The notes below the pieces were generated by a model, which saw nothing but the letters and a program-made list of their open reading frames with translations, was not told the DNA's origin and made no database searches. The translations under genes were made by a program, and so were the position numbers. From the NCBI RefSeq assembly GCF_002095315.1, contig NZ_MLFN01000006.1, forward strand, positions 49,823-113,822: a stretch of 64,000 nucleotides of DNA, in the 5' to 3' direction. This stretch comes from Pantoea conspicua (GTDB taxonomy: Bacteria > Pseudomonadota > Gammaproteobacteria > Enterobacterales > Enterobacteriaceae). Positions 32,095 through 41,694 of the stretch are shown one piece after another; within the stretch, counting starts at the first letter, position 1; each line of letters opens with the position of its first letter.

Positions 32095-32991
32095 ATGCAC
32101 ATTCTTATTACCGGTGGTACGGGATTGATAGGTCGTCATCTGATTCCACGCCTGCAACAGCTCGGTCACCAGATCAGTGTGGTAACGCGTGACGTGGGGA
32201 ACGCGCGTGAAAAACTGGGCGATGAGGTGGCGCTCTGGTCAGGGCTGGCGCAACAGTCCGATCTCAATAATGTTGATGCGGTGATCAACCTGGCGGGCGA
32301 GCCAATTGCCGACAAACGCTGGACCGAACCGCATAAGCAGCAGTTATGCGAAAGCCGCTGGCAGATCACGGAACAGATCGCCTCACTGATCAATGCCAGC
32401 AGCACGCCACCGGCGGTGCTGATCTCCGGCTCGGCAACCGGCTTTTACGGCGACAGCGGCGATGTGGTGCTGACCGAAGAGGACCCCGGAAACGACGAAT
32501 TTACCCATCAACTGTGCGCGCGCTGGGAGCAGCTGGCGCTCGCGGCTGAAAGCGATCGCACCCGCGTCTGCCTGTTACGCACCGGTGTGGTGCTGGCTGC
32601 CGGGGGCGGCGCGCTCAGCAAAATGAAACTGCCGTTTAAGCTGGGGATAGGCGGCCCGATCGGCAGTGGCAAGCAATACATGCCGTGGATCCATCTTGAC
32701 GATATGCTTAGCGCGATTATCTGGCTGCTGGATCATGACGATCTGCGCGGCCCATTTAACATGGTCGCACCCTACGCGGTACGCAATGAGCAGTTTGCCG
32801 CCATTCTGGGTCGGGTGATGCACCGTCCGGCCTTTATGCGCACGCCTGCCAGCGCCATTAAACTGATGATGGGTGAATCAGCCGTGCTGGTGCTGGGTGG
32901 ACAGCATGTGATACCGAAACGGCTGGAGGCGTCGGGATTTACCTTCCGCTGGTACGATCTGGAGCAGGCGCTGCAGGATGTCGCAGGATAA
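32095..32991 (+). CDS. yfcH: SDR39U1-type NAD(P)-binding epimerase family protein YfcH
   Basis: A 298-residue atypical short-chain dehydrogenase. The nucleotide loop is [16 protein letters not shown]; the family signatures [26 protein letters not shown] and MPWIHLDDM follow, with the C-terminal DUF1731 part after about residue 240. In bacteria the family is often annotated as cell-division inhibitor SulA-like or sugar nucleotide epimerase, and the real substrate is unknown. It ends in a perfect palindrome shared with the convergent dal operon. E. coli neighbours yfcE, yfcG and folX are absent here. Confidence 0.93.
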   Translation: MHILITGGTGLIGRHLIPRLQQLGHQISVVTRDVGNAREKLGDEVALWSGLAQQSDLNNVDAVINLAGEPIADKRWTEPHKQQLCESRWQITEQIASLINASSTPPAVLISGSATGFYGDSGDVVLTEEDPGNDEFTHQLCARWEQLALAAESDRTRVCLLRTGVVLAAGGGALSKMKLPFKLGIGGPIGSGKQYMPWIHLDDMLSAIIWLLDHDDLRGPFNMVAPYAVRNEQFAAILGRVMHRPAFMRTPASAIKLMMGESAVLVLGGQHVIPKRLEASGFTFRWYDLEQALQDVAG

Positions 32992-33021
32992 ACATACGGC
33001 GGCCCAGGGCCGCCGTATGTT
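32991..33021. terminator. Perfect 31-bp palindrome between yfcH and dalT
   Basis: A 15-base arm (32991-33005) pairs perfectly with 33007-33021 around a single A. It lies between convergent genes and starts on the last base of the yfcH stop codon. There is no T-run on either side, so it is a strong hairpin that probably ends or protects both mRNAs rather than a textbook terminator. Confidence 0.6.
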
Positions 33022-33024
33022 CAG

Positions 33025-34305
33025 TTAGTTACGTTGCTCTGCTACACGCGACTTCATTACCTTCTCTTCACGCGTATGCCCCGGTTGTGGCACACGAATA
33101 ATAAAGGTCAGTACGCCAGCGAACACGTATAGCCCGGTATATGCCCATACCACACCGACAATGTCGAAGAATGGCAACATGACTGAGGCGATAGCCGGTG
33201 CCACAAAGTTACTGAGTCCCGCAGACAGGTTGTAAATCGAGACCGCAGCGCCCTTATGATGCGGCTCCAGCGTCGGAAATACGGCGGTCATCGGTACAAA
33301 AGCTGCGACAAAGATCCCCAGCATTACCGCAGGGATTAATGCTACCCAGAAGTTATGCCCCGCATACAGCGGCAGGTAATAGAAGGCCAGGCTGGAGATG
33401 GCCATCCCCAGGCAACCAAACCAGCGCACCTGACGGATCCAGCCCAGCTTCTCACCCGTGAGGCCCCAGAAGATATTCGTAAAAATAGTGACAAAGAAGA
33501 ACACCGCCCAGATTTGAAGCCATTCAGAGATGGTAAAGCCGAGACGATCGACAAATAGCAGTGGCATGATAATGGCGAAACCAAACAGCGAAAGCGTGTT
33601 GATGATGCGAATCAGGCAGGCATAAAACACATGCTGATTGGTGAACAGGATGGTCACGGCACGCGACATCTCTGTCATCTTGTCACGCATTGGCAAATTC
33701 ACACGAGAGCGATCCACGGGTACCTTGCGCAGGCTGAAATATGCGAGGATCCCACCACAGGCTACCCAGATGATGGCCAGCCAAAGCGTACCGGTTTCCC
33801 CCAGCATCGGGATGGTCAGACTTGGCAGATAGCTACCAATCACGCCGATGCCGACAGAATACATCGCCCAGAACCAGCCGGTCGCTGCCGCCAGTTTTTC
33901 GCGCGGTAAGACCTGCACCAGCATCATCATGAAAGAGTAGATAAACAGCGGATAAGCCAGCCCGCGAATGCCGTAGAAAAGCACCATAAGCGGATAGTTG
34001 CGCAGGCCAAGCCCCAGCGACATGAACAGTGCATGCATTACGATCCATAGCACAAAACCAATCATCATCGCGCGCTGCGGCGTGATCAACTCGGCTACCA
34101 CGCCAGATGCCCAGGCAGCCAGGGCTGCCGCTAAGCCATAGAAGGTGAATACGACTGCAGACTGCGCAGGCGTAAAACCCATATCGGTGATATGGCGCGA
34201 CAGAAACGCCATCTCAAAGCCATCACCCGCCATAAAGATTGCGATTGCGAGGAAGCCCCAGAACATCTTTTTCGGTAAGCCAAACCAGTATTCGTTCGAT
34301 TGCAT
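33025..34305 (-). CDS. dalT: MFS pentitol transporter, probably D-arabitol/proton symporter
   Basis: A major facilitator of about 426 residues with 12 predicted membrane helices. Its N-terminus MQSNEYWFGLPKKMFWGFLAIAIFMAGDGFEM resembles the DalT/RbtT pentitol transporters of Klebsiella. It is the third gene of a dehydrogenase-kinase-transporter operon, which supports uptake of the substrate of the first enzyme. ATG at 34305 is preferred to the adjacent GTG at 34308; AAGG lies eight bases upstream. Ribitol or another pentitol cannot be excluded from sequence alone. Confidence 0.75.
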   Translation of the reverse strand: MQSNEYWFGLPKKMFWGFLAIAIFMAGDGFEMAFLSRHITDMGFTPAQSAVVFTFYGLAAALAAWASGVVAELITPQRAMMIGFVLWIVMHALFMSLGLGLRNYPLMVLFYGIRGLAYPLFIYSFMMMLVQVLPREKLAAATGWFWAMYSVGIGVIGSYLPSLTIPMLGETGTLWLAIIWVACGGILAYFSLRKVPVDRSRVNLPMRDKMTEMSRAVTILFTNQHVFYACLIRIINTLSLFGFAIIMPLLFVDRLGFTISEWLQIWAVFFFVTIFTNIFWGLTGEKLGWIRQVRWFGCLGMAISSLAFYYLPLYAGHNFWVALIPAVMLGIFVAAFVPMTAVFPTLEPHHKGAAVSIYNLSAGLSNFVAPAIASVMLPFFDIVGVVWAYTGLYVFAGVLTFIIRVPQPGHTREEKVMKSRVAEQRN

Positions 34306-34332
34306 CACAATGACCTTCTATCGGGTTAGTTG

Positions 34333-35802
34333 TTATGCAGGCAGCAAGCTGCGCACCTGTTGTTGTTGGATGTAAAGTTCCCGGAACAGACGCAGCCGCT
34401 GTTGCAGCACGACGCCGCGTCTCTCGTCCGGTTGGTAGCGCGCCTGTACAGCCGGCTTCAGACATACCTCATGCTCAGAACCGCCATCAGCCAGCCACGC
34501 TAAACGTGCAGCACCCAGCGCGCCAGACGCGCTGGCTGGATGAGTAACGATTGGCAGTTGCAGCACATCTGCAATCAGCTGAGCCCACAGCGCGCTGCGC
34601 GCACCACCACCGGTCAGGCTGCACTGCTGAATGAGATGCCGGGCGTCGCCGAGCACCTTCAACCCATCAGCCAGTCCAAATGCCACGCCTTCAAGCACCG
34701 CATAGCCCAACACGGCGCGTGGCGTTTCATGACGCAGATTGAAGAAAGAACCGGAGGCGTCAGGATCGTTATGTGGTGTGCGTTCACCAGACAGATAAGG
34801 CAGGAAAACCGGGGCGCTATGCATTTGCTCATCACTGAGCTGTAGCATCTCCTCCATGAGCTGACTTTCACTGATCGACAGCAGATTACACAGCCAGCGC
34901 AGACAACTGGCGGCGCTGAGCATCACACTCATCTGGTGCCAGCGGCCCGGTAGTGCATGGCAAAAGGCATGCACCCCGAGTTGAGGGTCAGCCTGTAAGC
35001 GGTCGTTTACGACAAAAATCACACCAGAGGTACCCAATGAGATAAACGCATCACCGGGATTCACCGCACCCACACCGACTGCCGATGCGGCATTGTCACC
35101 GCCGCCCCCCGCGACAGTAACCGCAGTAGATAAGCCCCACTCGCTCGCCAGTGTCGGCTGCAGGCGTCCACTTATTGCACTGCCTTCCACCAGCTCAGGC
35201 ATATGAGCGCGAGTCAGTCCGGTGATGGTCAGCAGTTCGTCCGACCAGTCACGCCGGGACACATCAAGCCACAGCGTTCCGGCAGCATCCGAAGGCTCAC
35301 TGACAAAGCGCCCGGTAAGACGCCAGCGCAGGTAATCTTTCGGCAGCAGGACCTTATCGACGCGGCTAAAAATTTCAGGCTCATTTTCCGCGACCCAGTG
35401 CAGTTTCGGCAAAGTGAAGCCGGGCATAATCATATTGCCGCTAATTTCCATTATCCGGGGATAGCGCTCCCGTAGCCTTTCACACTGCGGTGCACTGCGC
35501 GTGTCGTTCCAAAGGATACACGGACGCAGCACCTTCCCCCCGGCATCCAGCAACACGGCCCCGTGCATCTGTCCCGATAATCCAATAGCGCGAATCGCGG
35601 CCCATGCCAGAGGAAACTGATGACGTAATCCCGCCAGAACCTCGCTGCAGGCTTGCCACCAGCATTCAGGATCCTGTTCAGCCCAGTGGGGATGGGGACG
35701 CTGCACGCTCAGCGTGGCGTGCTGAGACGCCACAATCTCACCGTGCGTATTAATAATCAGTGCCTTAAGCTCTGAGGTGCCGATATCAATGCCGAGATAC
35801 AT
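34333..35802 (-). CDS. dalK: Xylulokinase (D-xylulose kinase), dal operon
   Basis: A FGGY-family carbohydrate kinase of 489 residues. Visible are YLGIDIGTSELKALI with the phosphate 1 loop, AIGLSGQMHGAVLLD and ILWNDTRS as in xylulokinases, GGGGDNAASAVGVG, and the adenosine motif SLTGGGARSALWAQL. It phosphorylates D-xylulose made by the neighbouring dehydrogenase to D-xylulose 5-phosphate for the pentose phosphate pathway. It starts two bases after dalD. No xylose isomerase gene is nearby, which favours a pentitol rather than a xylose pathway. Confidence 0.87.
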   Translation of the reverse strand: MYLGIDIGTSELKALIINTHGEIVASQHATLSVQRPHPHWAEQDPECWWQACSEVLAGLRHQFPLAWAAIRAIGLSGQMHGAVLLDAGGKVLRPCILWNDTRSAPQCERLRERYPRIMEISGNMIMPGFTLPKLHWVAENEPEIFSRVDKVLLPKDYLRWRLTGRFVSEPSDAAGTLWLDVSRRDWSDELLTITGLTRAHMPELVEGSAISGRLQPTLASEWGLSTAVTVAGGGGDNAASAVGVGAVNPGDAFISLGTSGVIFVVNDRLQADPQLGVHAFCHALPGRWHQMSVMLSAASCLRWLCNLLSISESQLMEEMLQLSDEQMHSAPVFLPYLSGERTPHNDPDASGSFFNLRHETPRAVLGYAVLEGVAFGLADGLKVLGDARHLIQQCSLTGGGARSALWAQLIADVLQLPIVTHPASASGALGAARLAWLADGGSEHEVCLKPAVQARYQPDERRGVVLQQRLRLFRELYIQQQQVRSLLPA

Positions 35803-35804
35803 AA

Positions 35805-37193
35805 TTACACCGCCGCCAGTTCAGGCTGTTTCAGCCACTGCTGCAAACTCGCAACACGGCGAGTGACTAACTCATGAAACGCCATATCCGATGCCAGTTC
35901 CGCAAACAGCGCGCTATCACTCAGGTACGCATGGAGCGGATCGGCGCTGGCGAACTGCTTACGCAGCGTATCGACCTGTAGGGCACCGTCCTGATAGCGA
36001 TAGGGTAAATCGTCATTGGCCCATCGCTGCATAAACAGGAAGAACAGTGCCGGAATCACCGCCGTTGCGGTGGGCTGCACGCCGCGCTGGTAGCACTGTT
36101 GCAGGGTTGGCGTCACCATGCCGGGAATTTTGGACAAACCATCCGCACCAACGCGCTGATTGGTGTCTTTAATGTAAGGGTTGCTGAAGCGGGCCAGCAC
36201 CACGTCACGATAATCCGCTAAATCAAGCGGGCTGGGCGACAGAGAGGGAATAACATCCTGGGTCACGTAGTCGTGAGCCAGTTGATAAATCGTCGGATGG
36301 CGGGTGCTCTCATCGATATAGTTCAGACCAATCAGTGTGCCCGCCCAGGCAATCGCAGCATGTGTCGCATTGAGAATGCGAATTTTCGCCTCTTCCCACG
36401 GCAGTACCGACTCCACCAGTTCAACACCGACCTTTTCCAGCGCCGGGCGCCCGGCAATAAAATCATCCTCAATGACCCACTGAATAAAAGATTCGGCCAT
36501 TACGGCTGCGCCATCCTGTTTGCCGGTCGCTGCCTGTACGCGTTCTGCCACCTCCGGCGTAGGGCGGGGGGTAATGCGATCGACCATGGTATTCGGTGAG
36601 CGGGTTTGGGTGCGCACCCAGTCGGCCAGCGCGGTATCGCCTTTGGCCGTAAGAAACGCCAGAAAGGCGTCACGGAACCGCTCACCATTGTGCCGCAAAT
36701 TGTCGCAGTTCAGCAGCGTAACCGGCGCCCCGCCTTGCGTAACACGCTGTGTCAGAATATGGCTGAGTGCGCCGTAAAGGGTGCGGATATCGCCACCCAG
36801 ATCGGCCTTCACATCTGCCTGATTGAGATCCAGTGTAAACGCGGGTGTCAGGTAGTAACCCGCTTCGGTCACGGTAAAGCTAATGACTCGCGTTTCCGCG
36901 CTGGCCCCCTGCTCAATCAAGGCACTGATATCACTGTCCCAGGGCAAAATTTTGCGCAGCGAGGTGATGGTTTCGTAGTCGCGCTTACCTTCAGGCGTCA
37001 CGGTTTCCAGCACATATTCTCCCTGCTGCGCCGCGAGCTGATTGAGCAGCGGCACTGCGTCATTCCGGATATTGCCGAGCGCGATGCTCCAGCTTTCATC
37101 ACCCTGCTCACGCAGTTTATGCAGATACCACGCCTGATGTGCCCGATGAAAAGATCCCGCGCCGATGTGCATCCACACTGATTGGTTGTTCAT
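35805..37193 (-). CDS. dalD: D-arabinitol 4-dehydrogenase
   Basis: A long-chain mannitol-dehydrogenase-family polyol dehydrogenase, 462 residues (Klebsiella DalD 455). The NAD-binding region opens with [20 protein letters not shown]. The catalytic Lys-Asn-His set is in [17 protein letters not shown], and [16 protein letters not shown] and [14 protein letters not shown] are family signatures. It would oxidise D-arabitol to D-xylulose. First gene of the dal operon, divergent from the regulator, with repeated operator-like motifs directly upstream. Related members act on mannitol or altronate; the operon partners argue for arabitol. Confidence 0.85.
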   Translation of the reverse strand: MNNQSVWMHIGAGSFHRAHQAWYLHKLREQGDESWSIALGNIRNDAVPLLNQLAAQQGEYVLETVTPEGKRDYETITSLRKILPWDSDISALIEQGASAETRVISFTVTEAGYYLTPAFTLDLNQADVKADLGGDIRTLYGALSHILTQRVTQGGAPVTLLNCDNLRHNGERFRDAFLAFLTAKGDTALADWVRTQTRSPNTMVDRITPRPTPEVAERVQAATGKQDGAAVMAESFIQWVIEDDFIAGRPALEKVGVELVESVLPWEEAKIRILNATHAAIAWAGTLIGLNYIDESTRHPTIYQLAHDYVTQDVIPSLSPSPLDLADYRDVVLARFSNPYIKDTNQRVGADGLSKIPGMVTPTLQQCYQRGVQPTATAVIPALFFLFMQRWANDDLPYRYQDGALQVDTLRKQFASADPLHAYLSDSALFAELASDMAFHELVTRRVASLQQWLKQPELAAV

Positions 37194-37209
37194 AATCGCC
37201 TCATTTAAA

Positions 37210-37236
37210 CATTTGCCACACTAAAGGGCATTTGCC
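37210..37236. promoter_or_regulatory. Direct-repeat operator candidate next to dalD
   Basis: CATTTGCC occurs at 37210-37217 and 37229-37236, exactly 19 bp apart, 17-43 nt before the dalD start. It matches the pattern of a second 19-bp-spaced pair at 37299 (consensus CWTTTGCYC). It is a plausible binding site for the divergent SorC-type regulator. Confidence 0.45.
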
Positions 37237-37275
37237 CGATGCCAGGTAGCATAGATCCCATTACGAAGATCCTTC

Positions 37276-37291
37276 TGCGAGCTGAGTCACA
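37276..37291. promoter_or_regulatory. CRP-like site in the dal intergenic region
   Basis: TGCGA-N6-TCACA, one mismatch from the core CRP consensus TGTGA-N6-TCACA, sits mid-way between dalD and dalR. Catabolite control would fit an alternative carbon source operon. Confidence 0.5.
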
Positions 37292-37298
37292 AATAATA

Positions 37299-37326
37299 CT
37301 TTTGCTCTTTTTTCGGGCTTTTGCTC
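37299..37326. promoter_or_regulatory. Second direct-repeat operator candidate, dalR side
   Basis: CTTTTGCTC occurs at 37299-37307 and 37318-37326, again 19 bp apart, 63-90 nt before the dalR start. Together with the pair at 37210 it gives four copies of a C(A/T)TTTGC(C/T) motif in one spacer. Confidence 0.45.
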
Positions 37327-37388
37327 AGCTAGTGCTTTTCGTACCGCACGGCGTTAAGATGCCTCCTCGAATTCGACGGAACATCGTG

Positions 37389-38336
37389 ATGAGCAGAGAA
37401 GAGAAAAAGCAGGAGCTGGCCGCACGTGCCGCATGGATGTATTACGTCGCAGGCGTGACACAGCAAGAGATTGCGCAGGCATTGGGATTGTCACGACAGG
37501 TCGCGCAGCGTCTGGTATCCAGTGCACGTGAAATGGGTATGGTGAACGTAAAAATCGATCATCCCGTCACACACTGCCTGCAGCTGGCGCACGAGGTACA
37601 GGCGAAGTTTGGTCTGGATTTGTGCCGCGTAGTGCCATCGGCCAGTCTGAATGATGAGGCTGTTCAACAAATGCTGGCAGTAGAAGGCGCGGCAGTGATG
37701 ACACAATTCATCAATGAGGAAACGCCTCAGGTTTTCGGTATTGGTTCCGGTAAAACCCTGCGCTCTATGATCGATGCGCTACCCTGGGTTGATCGCCCGC
37801 AGCATCATTGTGTTTCCATGATTGGTGCCATCGCGCGGGATGATTCCGGTACACGCTATGACGTACCGTTGAAGATGGCCGAAAAGATGCAAGGTAAGTA
37901 TTTCTTTATCCCTGCGCCCTTATACGCCGACACCCCACAGGATAAAGCGATGTGGATTCAGCATAAGGTTTACCAGCGCGTCATTGATCGCGCATTACAG
38001 GCGGACGTGGCTTTTGTGGGTATAGGCGAAGTGATGCCGGGCTGTCCGTTGAACGCCGAGGGATTTATCACAGATGCGCAGGTCGAGGCGCTAAATGGGC
38101 GCGGCGTGGTGGGCGAAATGCTCGGTCACTTTTTCAATCAGCAGGGTGAACGGGTGTGGGGAGAAACGGATGAGCTACTGACCAGCGTGCGACTGGAAAG
38201 TCGGACTCAGCGCAAAATTATTGGCTTTGCGGGTAGCGAGCGCAAGTATCCTGCAATCCGTGCTGCATTACAGGGCGGCTGGGTATCAGGACTGGTGACC
38301 GATGAGGATACAGCGCTGAAGCTACTGCAGAAGTGA
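37389..38336 (+). CDS. dalR: SorC/DeoR-type sugar-binding transcriptional regulator of the dal operon
   Basis: A 315-residue SorC-family regulator. The N-terminal helix-turn-helix is AWMYYVAGVTQQEIAQALGLSRQVAQRLV (about residues 15-45). The rest is the sugar-phosphate-isomerase-like effector domain with GIGSGKTLRSMIDALP and VGIGEVMPGCPLNAEGFI. ATG at 37389 gives the usual family length; an upstream open frame from 37239 has hydrophobic, unrelated sequence and would cross the operators. Divergent from dalD, so most likely the pathway-specific, pentitol-responsive regulator. Confidence 0.82.
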   Translation: MSREEKKQELAARAAWMYYVAGVTQQEIAQALGLSRQVAQRLVSSAREMGMVNVKIDHPVTHCLQLAHEVQAKFGLDLCRVVPSASLNDEAVQQMLAVEGAAVMTQFINEETPQVFGIGSGKTLRSMIDALPWVDRPQHHCVSMIGAIARDDSGTRYDVPLKMAEKMQGKYFFIPAPLYADTPQDKAMWIQHKVYQRVIDRALQADVAFVGIGEVMPGCPLNAEGFITDAQVEALNGRGVVGEMLGHFFNQQGERVWGETDELLTSVRLESRTQRKIIGFAGSERKYPAIRAALQGGWVSGLVTDEDTALKLLQK

Positions 38337-38471
38337 TATCTCAGCATGGATGCAGAGTGCGAGGGCAGAACGCAAAGATGATGCAAAATCTCAAACGCGG
38401 CTCGTACTCATTCTGCGCAGGGCACGTTACGCCGGTGCCCCGCTTCCCTCGCCTTAACTAACATGTAACCG

Positions 38472-39245
38472 TTACTTCAGCGATCCCTTGAGGAACTGCT
38501 GTAAACGCGGGCTTTTCGGGCTGCCGAACAGCTCCGCAGGCGGCCCCTGCTCTTCAATTTTGCCCTGATGCAGGAAAATCACATGGCTTGAGACGTGACG
38601 GGCGAACTCCATCTCGTGGGTGACCACCACCATGGTTTTGCCCTCTTCCGCCAGCTTCTGCATGATGCGCAGCACTTCGCCTACCAGCTCCGGATCCAGC
38701 GCCGAAGTCGGTTCATCAAACAGCAACACCTCTGGCTCCATCGCCAGCGCGCGCGCAATTGACACACGCTGCTGCTGACCGCCGGAAAGGTGAACCGGAT
38801 ACTTCGCCTGCGCCCGCGCATCAATCCCGACTTTATCGAGGTATTTGATGGCACGCTCACGCGCTGCCGCTTTACTGAGTCCCAGCACCTGAATCGGCGC
38901 TTCCATGACGTTTTCCAGCACCGTCATGTGGCTCCACAGATTAAAGTGCTGGAACACCATGGTCAGACTGGTACGCAACGCGCGCAGCTGCTCTTTGTCA
39001 GCCACTTTGAGCTGACCATCTTTGTCACGGACTAAGGTGATTTGTTGGTTATTCACCAAAATGCTGCCTTCACTCGGTTTTTCGAGGAAGTTAATGCAGC
39101 GTAAAAAGGTACTTTTCCCTGAGCCGGACGATCCAATAATACTGATCACATCGCCCGCTTTAGCAGTTAACGAGACCCCTTTCAGCACTTCATGTTCACC
39201 GTAACGCTTATGCAATTCGGTGACGCTTAATTTATTGTCAGCCAT
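38472..39245 (-). CDS. hisP: Histidine/basic amino acid ABC transporter ATPase
   Basis: The ATP-binding subunit of the HisQMP permease, 257 residues. Walker A is GSSGSGKST, the signature is LSGGQQQR and Walker B is [13 protein letters not shown], followed by the switch His in VVVTHEMEF. It energises uptake of histidine and of lysine/arginine/ornithine. The start is set at MADNKLSV (39245) to match E. coli, overlooking an in-frame TTG at 39257. The gene overlaps nothing but starts nine bases before the hisM stop region, so coupling is likely. Confidence 0.95.
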   Translation of the reverse strand: MADNKLSVTELHKRYGEHEVLKGVSLTAKAGDVISIIGSSGSGKSTFLRCINFLEKPSEGSILVNNQQITLVRDKDGQLKVADKEQLRALRTSLTMVFQHFNLWSHMTVLENVMEAPIQVLGLSKAAARERAIKYLDKVGIDARAQAKYPVHLSGGQQQRVSIARALAMEPEVLLFDEPTSALDPELVGEVLRIMQKLAEEGKTMVVVTHEMEFARHVSSHVIFLHQGKIEEQGPPAELFGSPKSPRLQQFLKGSLK

Positions 39246-39253
39246 AGTTCTAC

Positions 39254-39970
39254 TCAATGCGATGAAGAGGGTTTCACATGGGCCAGCCAGCGACGTTCCG
39301 CCAGGCGGAACAGGCTGATCAACACGTAAGAGATAATCAGGTACAACACAGCCGCCAGACCAAAAGCGGTGAACGGCTGATAGGTCGCCGAGTTAATATC
39401 CCGCGCGATTTTCAGCAGATCCGGCACCGTGGCGGTGAAGGCCAGCGCCGTGGAGTGCAGCATCAGAATCACTTCATTGCTGTAGGCCGGCAGCGCCGTA
39501 CGCAGCGCCGAGGGCAGGATAATGCAGCGATAGAGTTTAAAGGTGGAGAAGCCGTAAGCCCGCGCCGCCTCAATCTCACCGTGTGGCACCGAGCGAATCG
39601 CACCGGCAAAGATTTCCGTGGTGTAGGCGCAGGTGTTGAGGGTGAATGCGAGCAGCGTACAGTTCAGCCCGCTACGGAAAAATGCGTTCAGCAGTTCAGT
39701 GCCTTTCACAACTTCCAGCGTATACATACCGGAATAGAACACCAGCAGCTGCACATAGAGCGGCGTACCGCGAAAAACGTAGGTGAAGAGCCAGACCGGA
39801 AAGCTGATAAACCGGTTAGGGGAAACCCGCGCTATCGCCAGCAGAATCGCCAGACATCCTCCAATGGTGACTGAGAGGATCAGTAGCCACAGGGTGATAG
39901 CAACACCGGTAAAACGATAACCGTCGGTCCAGAGCAGCGATTTCCAGTATTCCTGAATGATATCAATCAT
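39254..39970 (-). CDS. hisM: Histidine/basic amino acid ABC transporter permease HisM
   Basis: A polar amino acid permease subunit of 238 residues with five predicted membrane helices. The EAA loop that contacts the ATPase is visible as [26 protein letters not shown]. The N-terminus [29 protein letters not shown] is typical of HisM. It overlaps hisQ by eight bases. Confidence 0.96.
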   Translation of the reverse strand: MIDIIQEYWKSLLWTDGYRFTGVAITLWLLILSVTIGGCLAILLAIARVSPNRFISFPVWLFTYVFRGTPLYVQLLVFYSGMYTLEVVKGTELLNAFFRSGLNCTLLAFTLNTCAYTTEIFAGAIRSVPHGEIEAARAYGFSTFKLYRCIILPSALRTALPAYSNEVILMLHSTALAFTATVPDLLKIARDINSATYQPFTAFGLAAVLYLIISYVLISLFRLAERRWLAHVKPSSSH

Positions 39971-40652
39971 AACTCGCCCTCTTCACGCCGACCGTATAGC
40001 GCCGGTTTAGCCACCACAGCACGCCGTTTGACAGCGTGGTGAACACCAGATAAATAACGCCCGCCACAATCGCGAAGTAAAACGGTTGCCAGGTACTTTT
40101 ACCGGCCAGCTGCGTGGCTTTCACCACATCTTCCAGCCCCAGCAGGGAGACCAGCGCCGTTGCCTTGAGGATGACCTGCCAGTTGTTGCCAATGCCCGGC
40201 AGCGCATAGCGCATCATCGCCGGAAACAGTATACGGCGGAACACCTGTGAACCGGTGAAACCAAAGGCGGTTGCCGCTTCGATCTGCCCTTTTGGCACCG
40301 CCATGAAGGCGCCGCGGAAGGTTTCAGTGAAGTAAGCACCATAGATAAAGCCGAGCGTGATGATACCCGCGACCATCGGGTCGATATCAAACTGGGCCAT
40401 ACCCAGCGCGTCGGTCACCTGGTTGAGCACAATCTGCAGACCGTAAAAGATCAGCAGCATAAGAACGAGGTCCGGCACACCGCGAATCAGGGTGGTGTAG
40501 CCTTCAAAAATCATCGCCAGCAGTCGGTTACGGGAGAGTTTGGCGCCGGCCCCAATCAGGCCGAGCAGTACTGCCAGCACGACTGAGGTCAGCGCCAGTT
40601 CCAGCGTCACCAGCGTGCCCCGAAGAATTACATCAGAATAGCCATACAGCAT
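39963..40652 (-). CDS. hisQ: Histidine/basic amino acid ABC transporter permease HisQ
   Basis: The partner permease, 229 residues (E. coli 228). The start is put at ATG 40652 (MLYGYSDVILRGTLVTLELAL) because AGGA lies eight bases upstream and family proteins start there; the open frame upstream runs through the non-coding argT-hisQ gap. The EAA loop is QIEAATAFGFTGSQVFRRILFP. It pairs with HisM to form the membrane channel. Confidence 0.95.
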   Translation of the reverse strand: MLYGYSDVILRGTLVTLELALTSVVLAVLLGLIGAGAKLSRNRLLAMIFEGYTTLIRGVPDLVLMLLIFYGLQIVLNQVTDALGMAQFDIDPMVAGIITLGFIYGAYFTETFRGAFMAVPKGQIEAATAFGFTGSQVFRRILFPAMMRYALPGIGNNWQVILKATALVSLLGLEDVVKATQLAGKSTWQPFYFAIVAGVIYLVFTTLSNGVLWWLNRRYTVGVKRASYD

Positions 40653-40848
40653 CGAAAGGGTCCTGTCGTGCGGTGGAAACGGAACGCTGCCCGCCAGTGG
40701 TGCGCGGGCAGCTATGCTCTGCCTCGTGGTTGCGGATTTCAGCAGGCCAGTCAATGCCGATGAGAGCAACGCCGACAGCCGTCGGCAATCGCTGCACCTG
40801 CATCCGGTCCGCTAACCTCCTCAACCTGTGGGCAGAGCGACAGGATGG
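40653..40848 (-). other. argT-hisQ intergenic hairpins
   Basis: The 196-nt gap holds GCTGCCCGC/GCGGGCAGC (40686-40694 with 40704-40712) and GCCGAC/GTCGGC (40771-40776 with 40781-40786). Neither has a T-run. Stem-loops between binding protein and permease genes are usual in such operons, including REP elements in Salmonella hisJ-hisQ. They keep the binding protein in excess by protecting its mRNA or limiting read-through. Confidence 0.5.
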
Positions 40849-41631
40849 TTAGTCGCCGTACACATTAAAGTCGAAATACTTCTTCGCAATCTTGTCGTAG
40901 GTGCCATCTTTACGCATCTCAGCAAAGGCTTTGTCGATGGCTGCTTTCAGTTCGCTGTCATCTTTACGCAGCCCCATACCGGTACCGACGCCAAAGATTT
41001 TGTCATCTTTCACTGCCGGACCGGCGAACGCGTAGTTTTTACCCACCGGCTGCTTCAGGAACCCTTCGCTCGCCTGGACTTCGTCCTGGAACGCGGCATC
41101 AATACGTCCGGCATTCAGATCCTGATAGACCAGATCCTGGTTGGCATACGGGGTCACATTGACACCTTTTGGCCGCCAGTTCTGGTTGGCGTAGGTTTCC
41201 TGAGTGGTCCCCTGTAACAGGCCGATATTTTTGCCTTTCAGCGACTCAACCGTCGGCTCAATTTTTGAACCTTTTGGTGCCACTAAGCGCGCGTTGGCGG
41301 CGTAGAGTTTTTCCGAGAAGGCAATTTCTTCCTGACGTTTTGCTGTGATCGAAAGAGAAGAGATGATGGCGTCAATTTTCTTCGCTTTCAGCGAAGGGAT
41401 CAGCGCGTCAAAGTCGCTCTCAACATAGGTACATTGGGTATGAATGCGTTTACAGATTTCGTTAGCGAGGTCGATATCAAAGCCCACTAACTGCCCTTGC
41501 GCGTTTTTTGACTCAAACGGTGGGTAGGTTGGATCTGTACCGATGCGGATTGAACCTGGTACCGCCGCAAATACGCTGGCAGCACTGGATAAACCCAGCA
41601 TCAGGGAAAGAGCCAGAACACGCTTTTTCAT
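40849..41631 (-). CDS. argT: Periplasmic lysine/arginine/ornithine- or histidine-binding protein
   Basis: A 260-residue periplasmic binding protein with a signal peptide ([22 protein letters not shown]). It has features of both E. coli paralogues: [27 protein letters not shown] and [16 protein letters not shown] are HisJ-like, while [24 protein letters not shown] and the ending FDFNVYGD are ArgT-like. Only this one binding protein accompanies hisQMP, where E. coli has both. It probably serves the permease for basic amino acids and histidine. The symbol is a judgement between argT and hisJ. Its promoter is sigma-54-type (see separate entry). Confidence 0.85.
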   Translation of the reverse strand: MKKRVLALSLMLGLSSAASVFAAVPGSIRIGTDPTYPPFESKNAQGQLVGFDIDLANEICKRIHTQCTYVESDFDALIPSLKAKKIDAIISSLSITAKRQEEIAFSEKLYAANARLVAPKGSKIEPTVESLKGKNIGLLQGTTQETYANQNWRPKGVNVTPYANQDLVYQDLNAGRIDAAFQDEVQASEGFLKQPVGKNYAFAGPAVKDDKIFGVGTGMGLRKDDSELKAAIDKAFAEMRKDGTYDKIAKKYFDFNVYGD

Positions 41632-41694
41632 AGATTACCCTCAAGTGAAGTGCTTTTTGTTATGTGGTTCGTGATGTGTTTGCGCAAAGTAATT

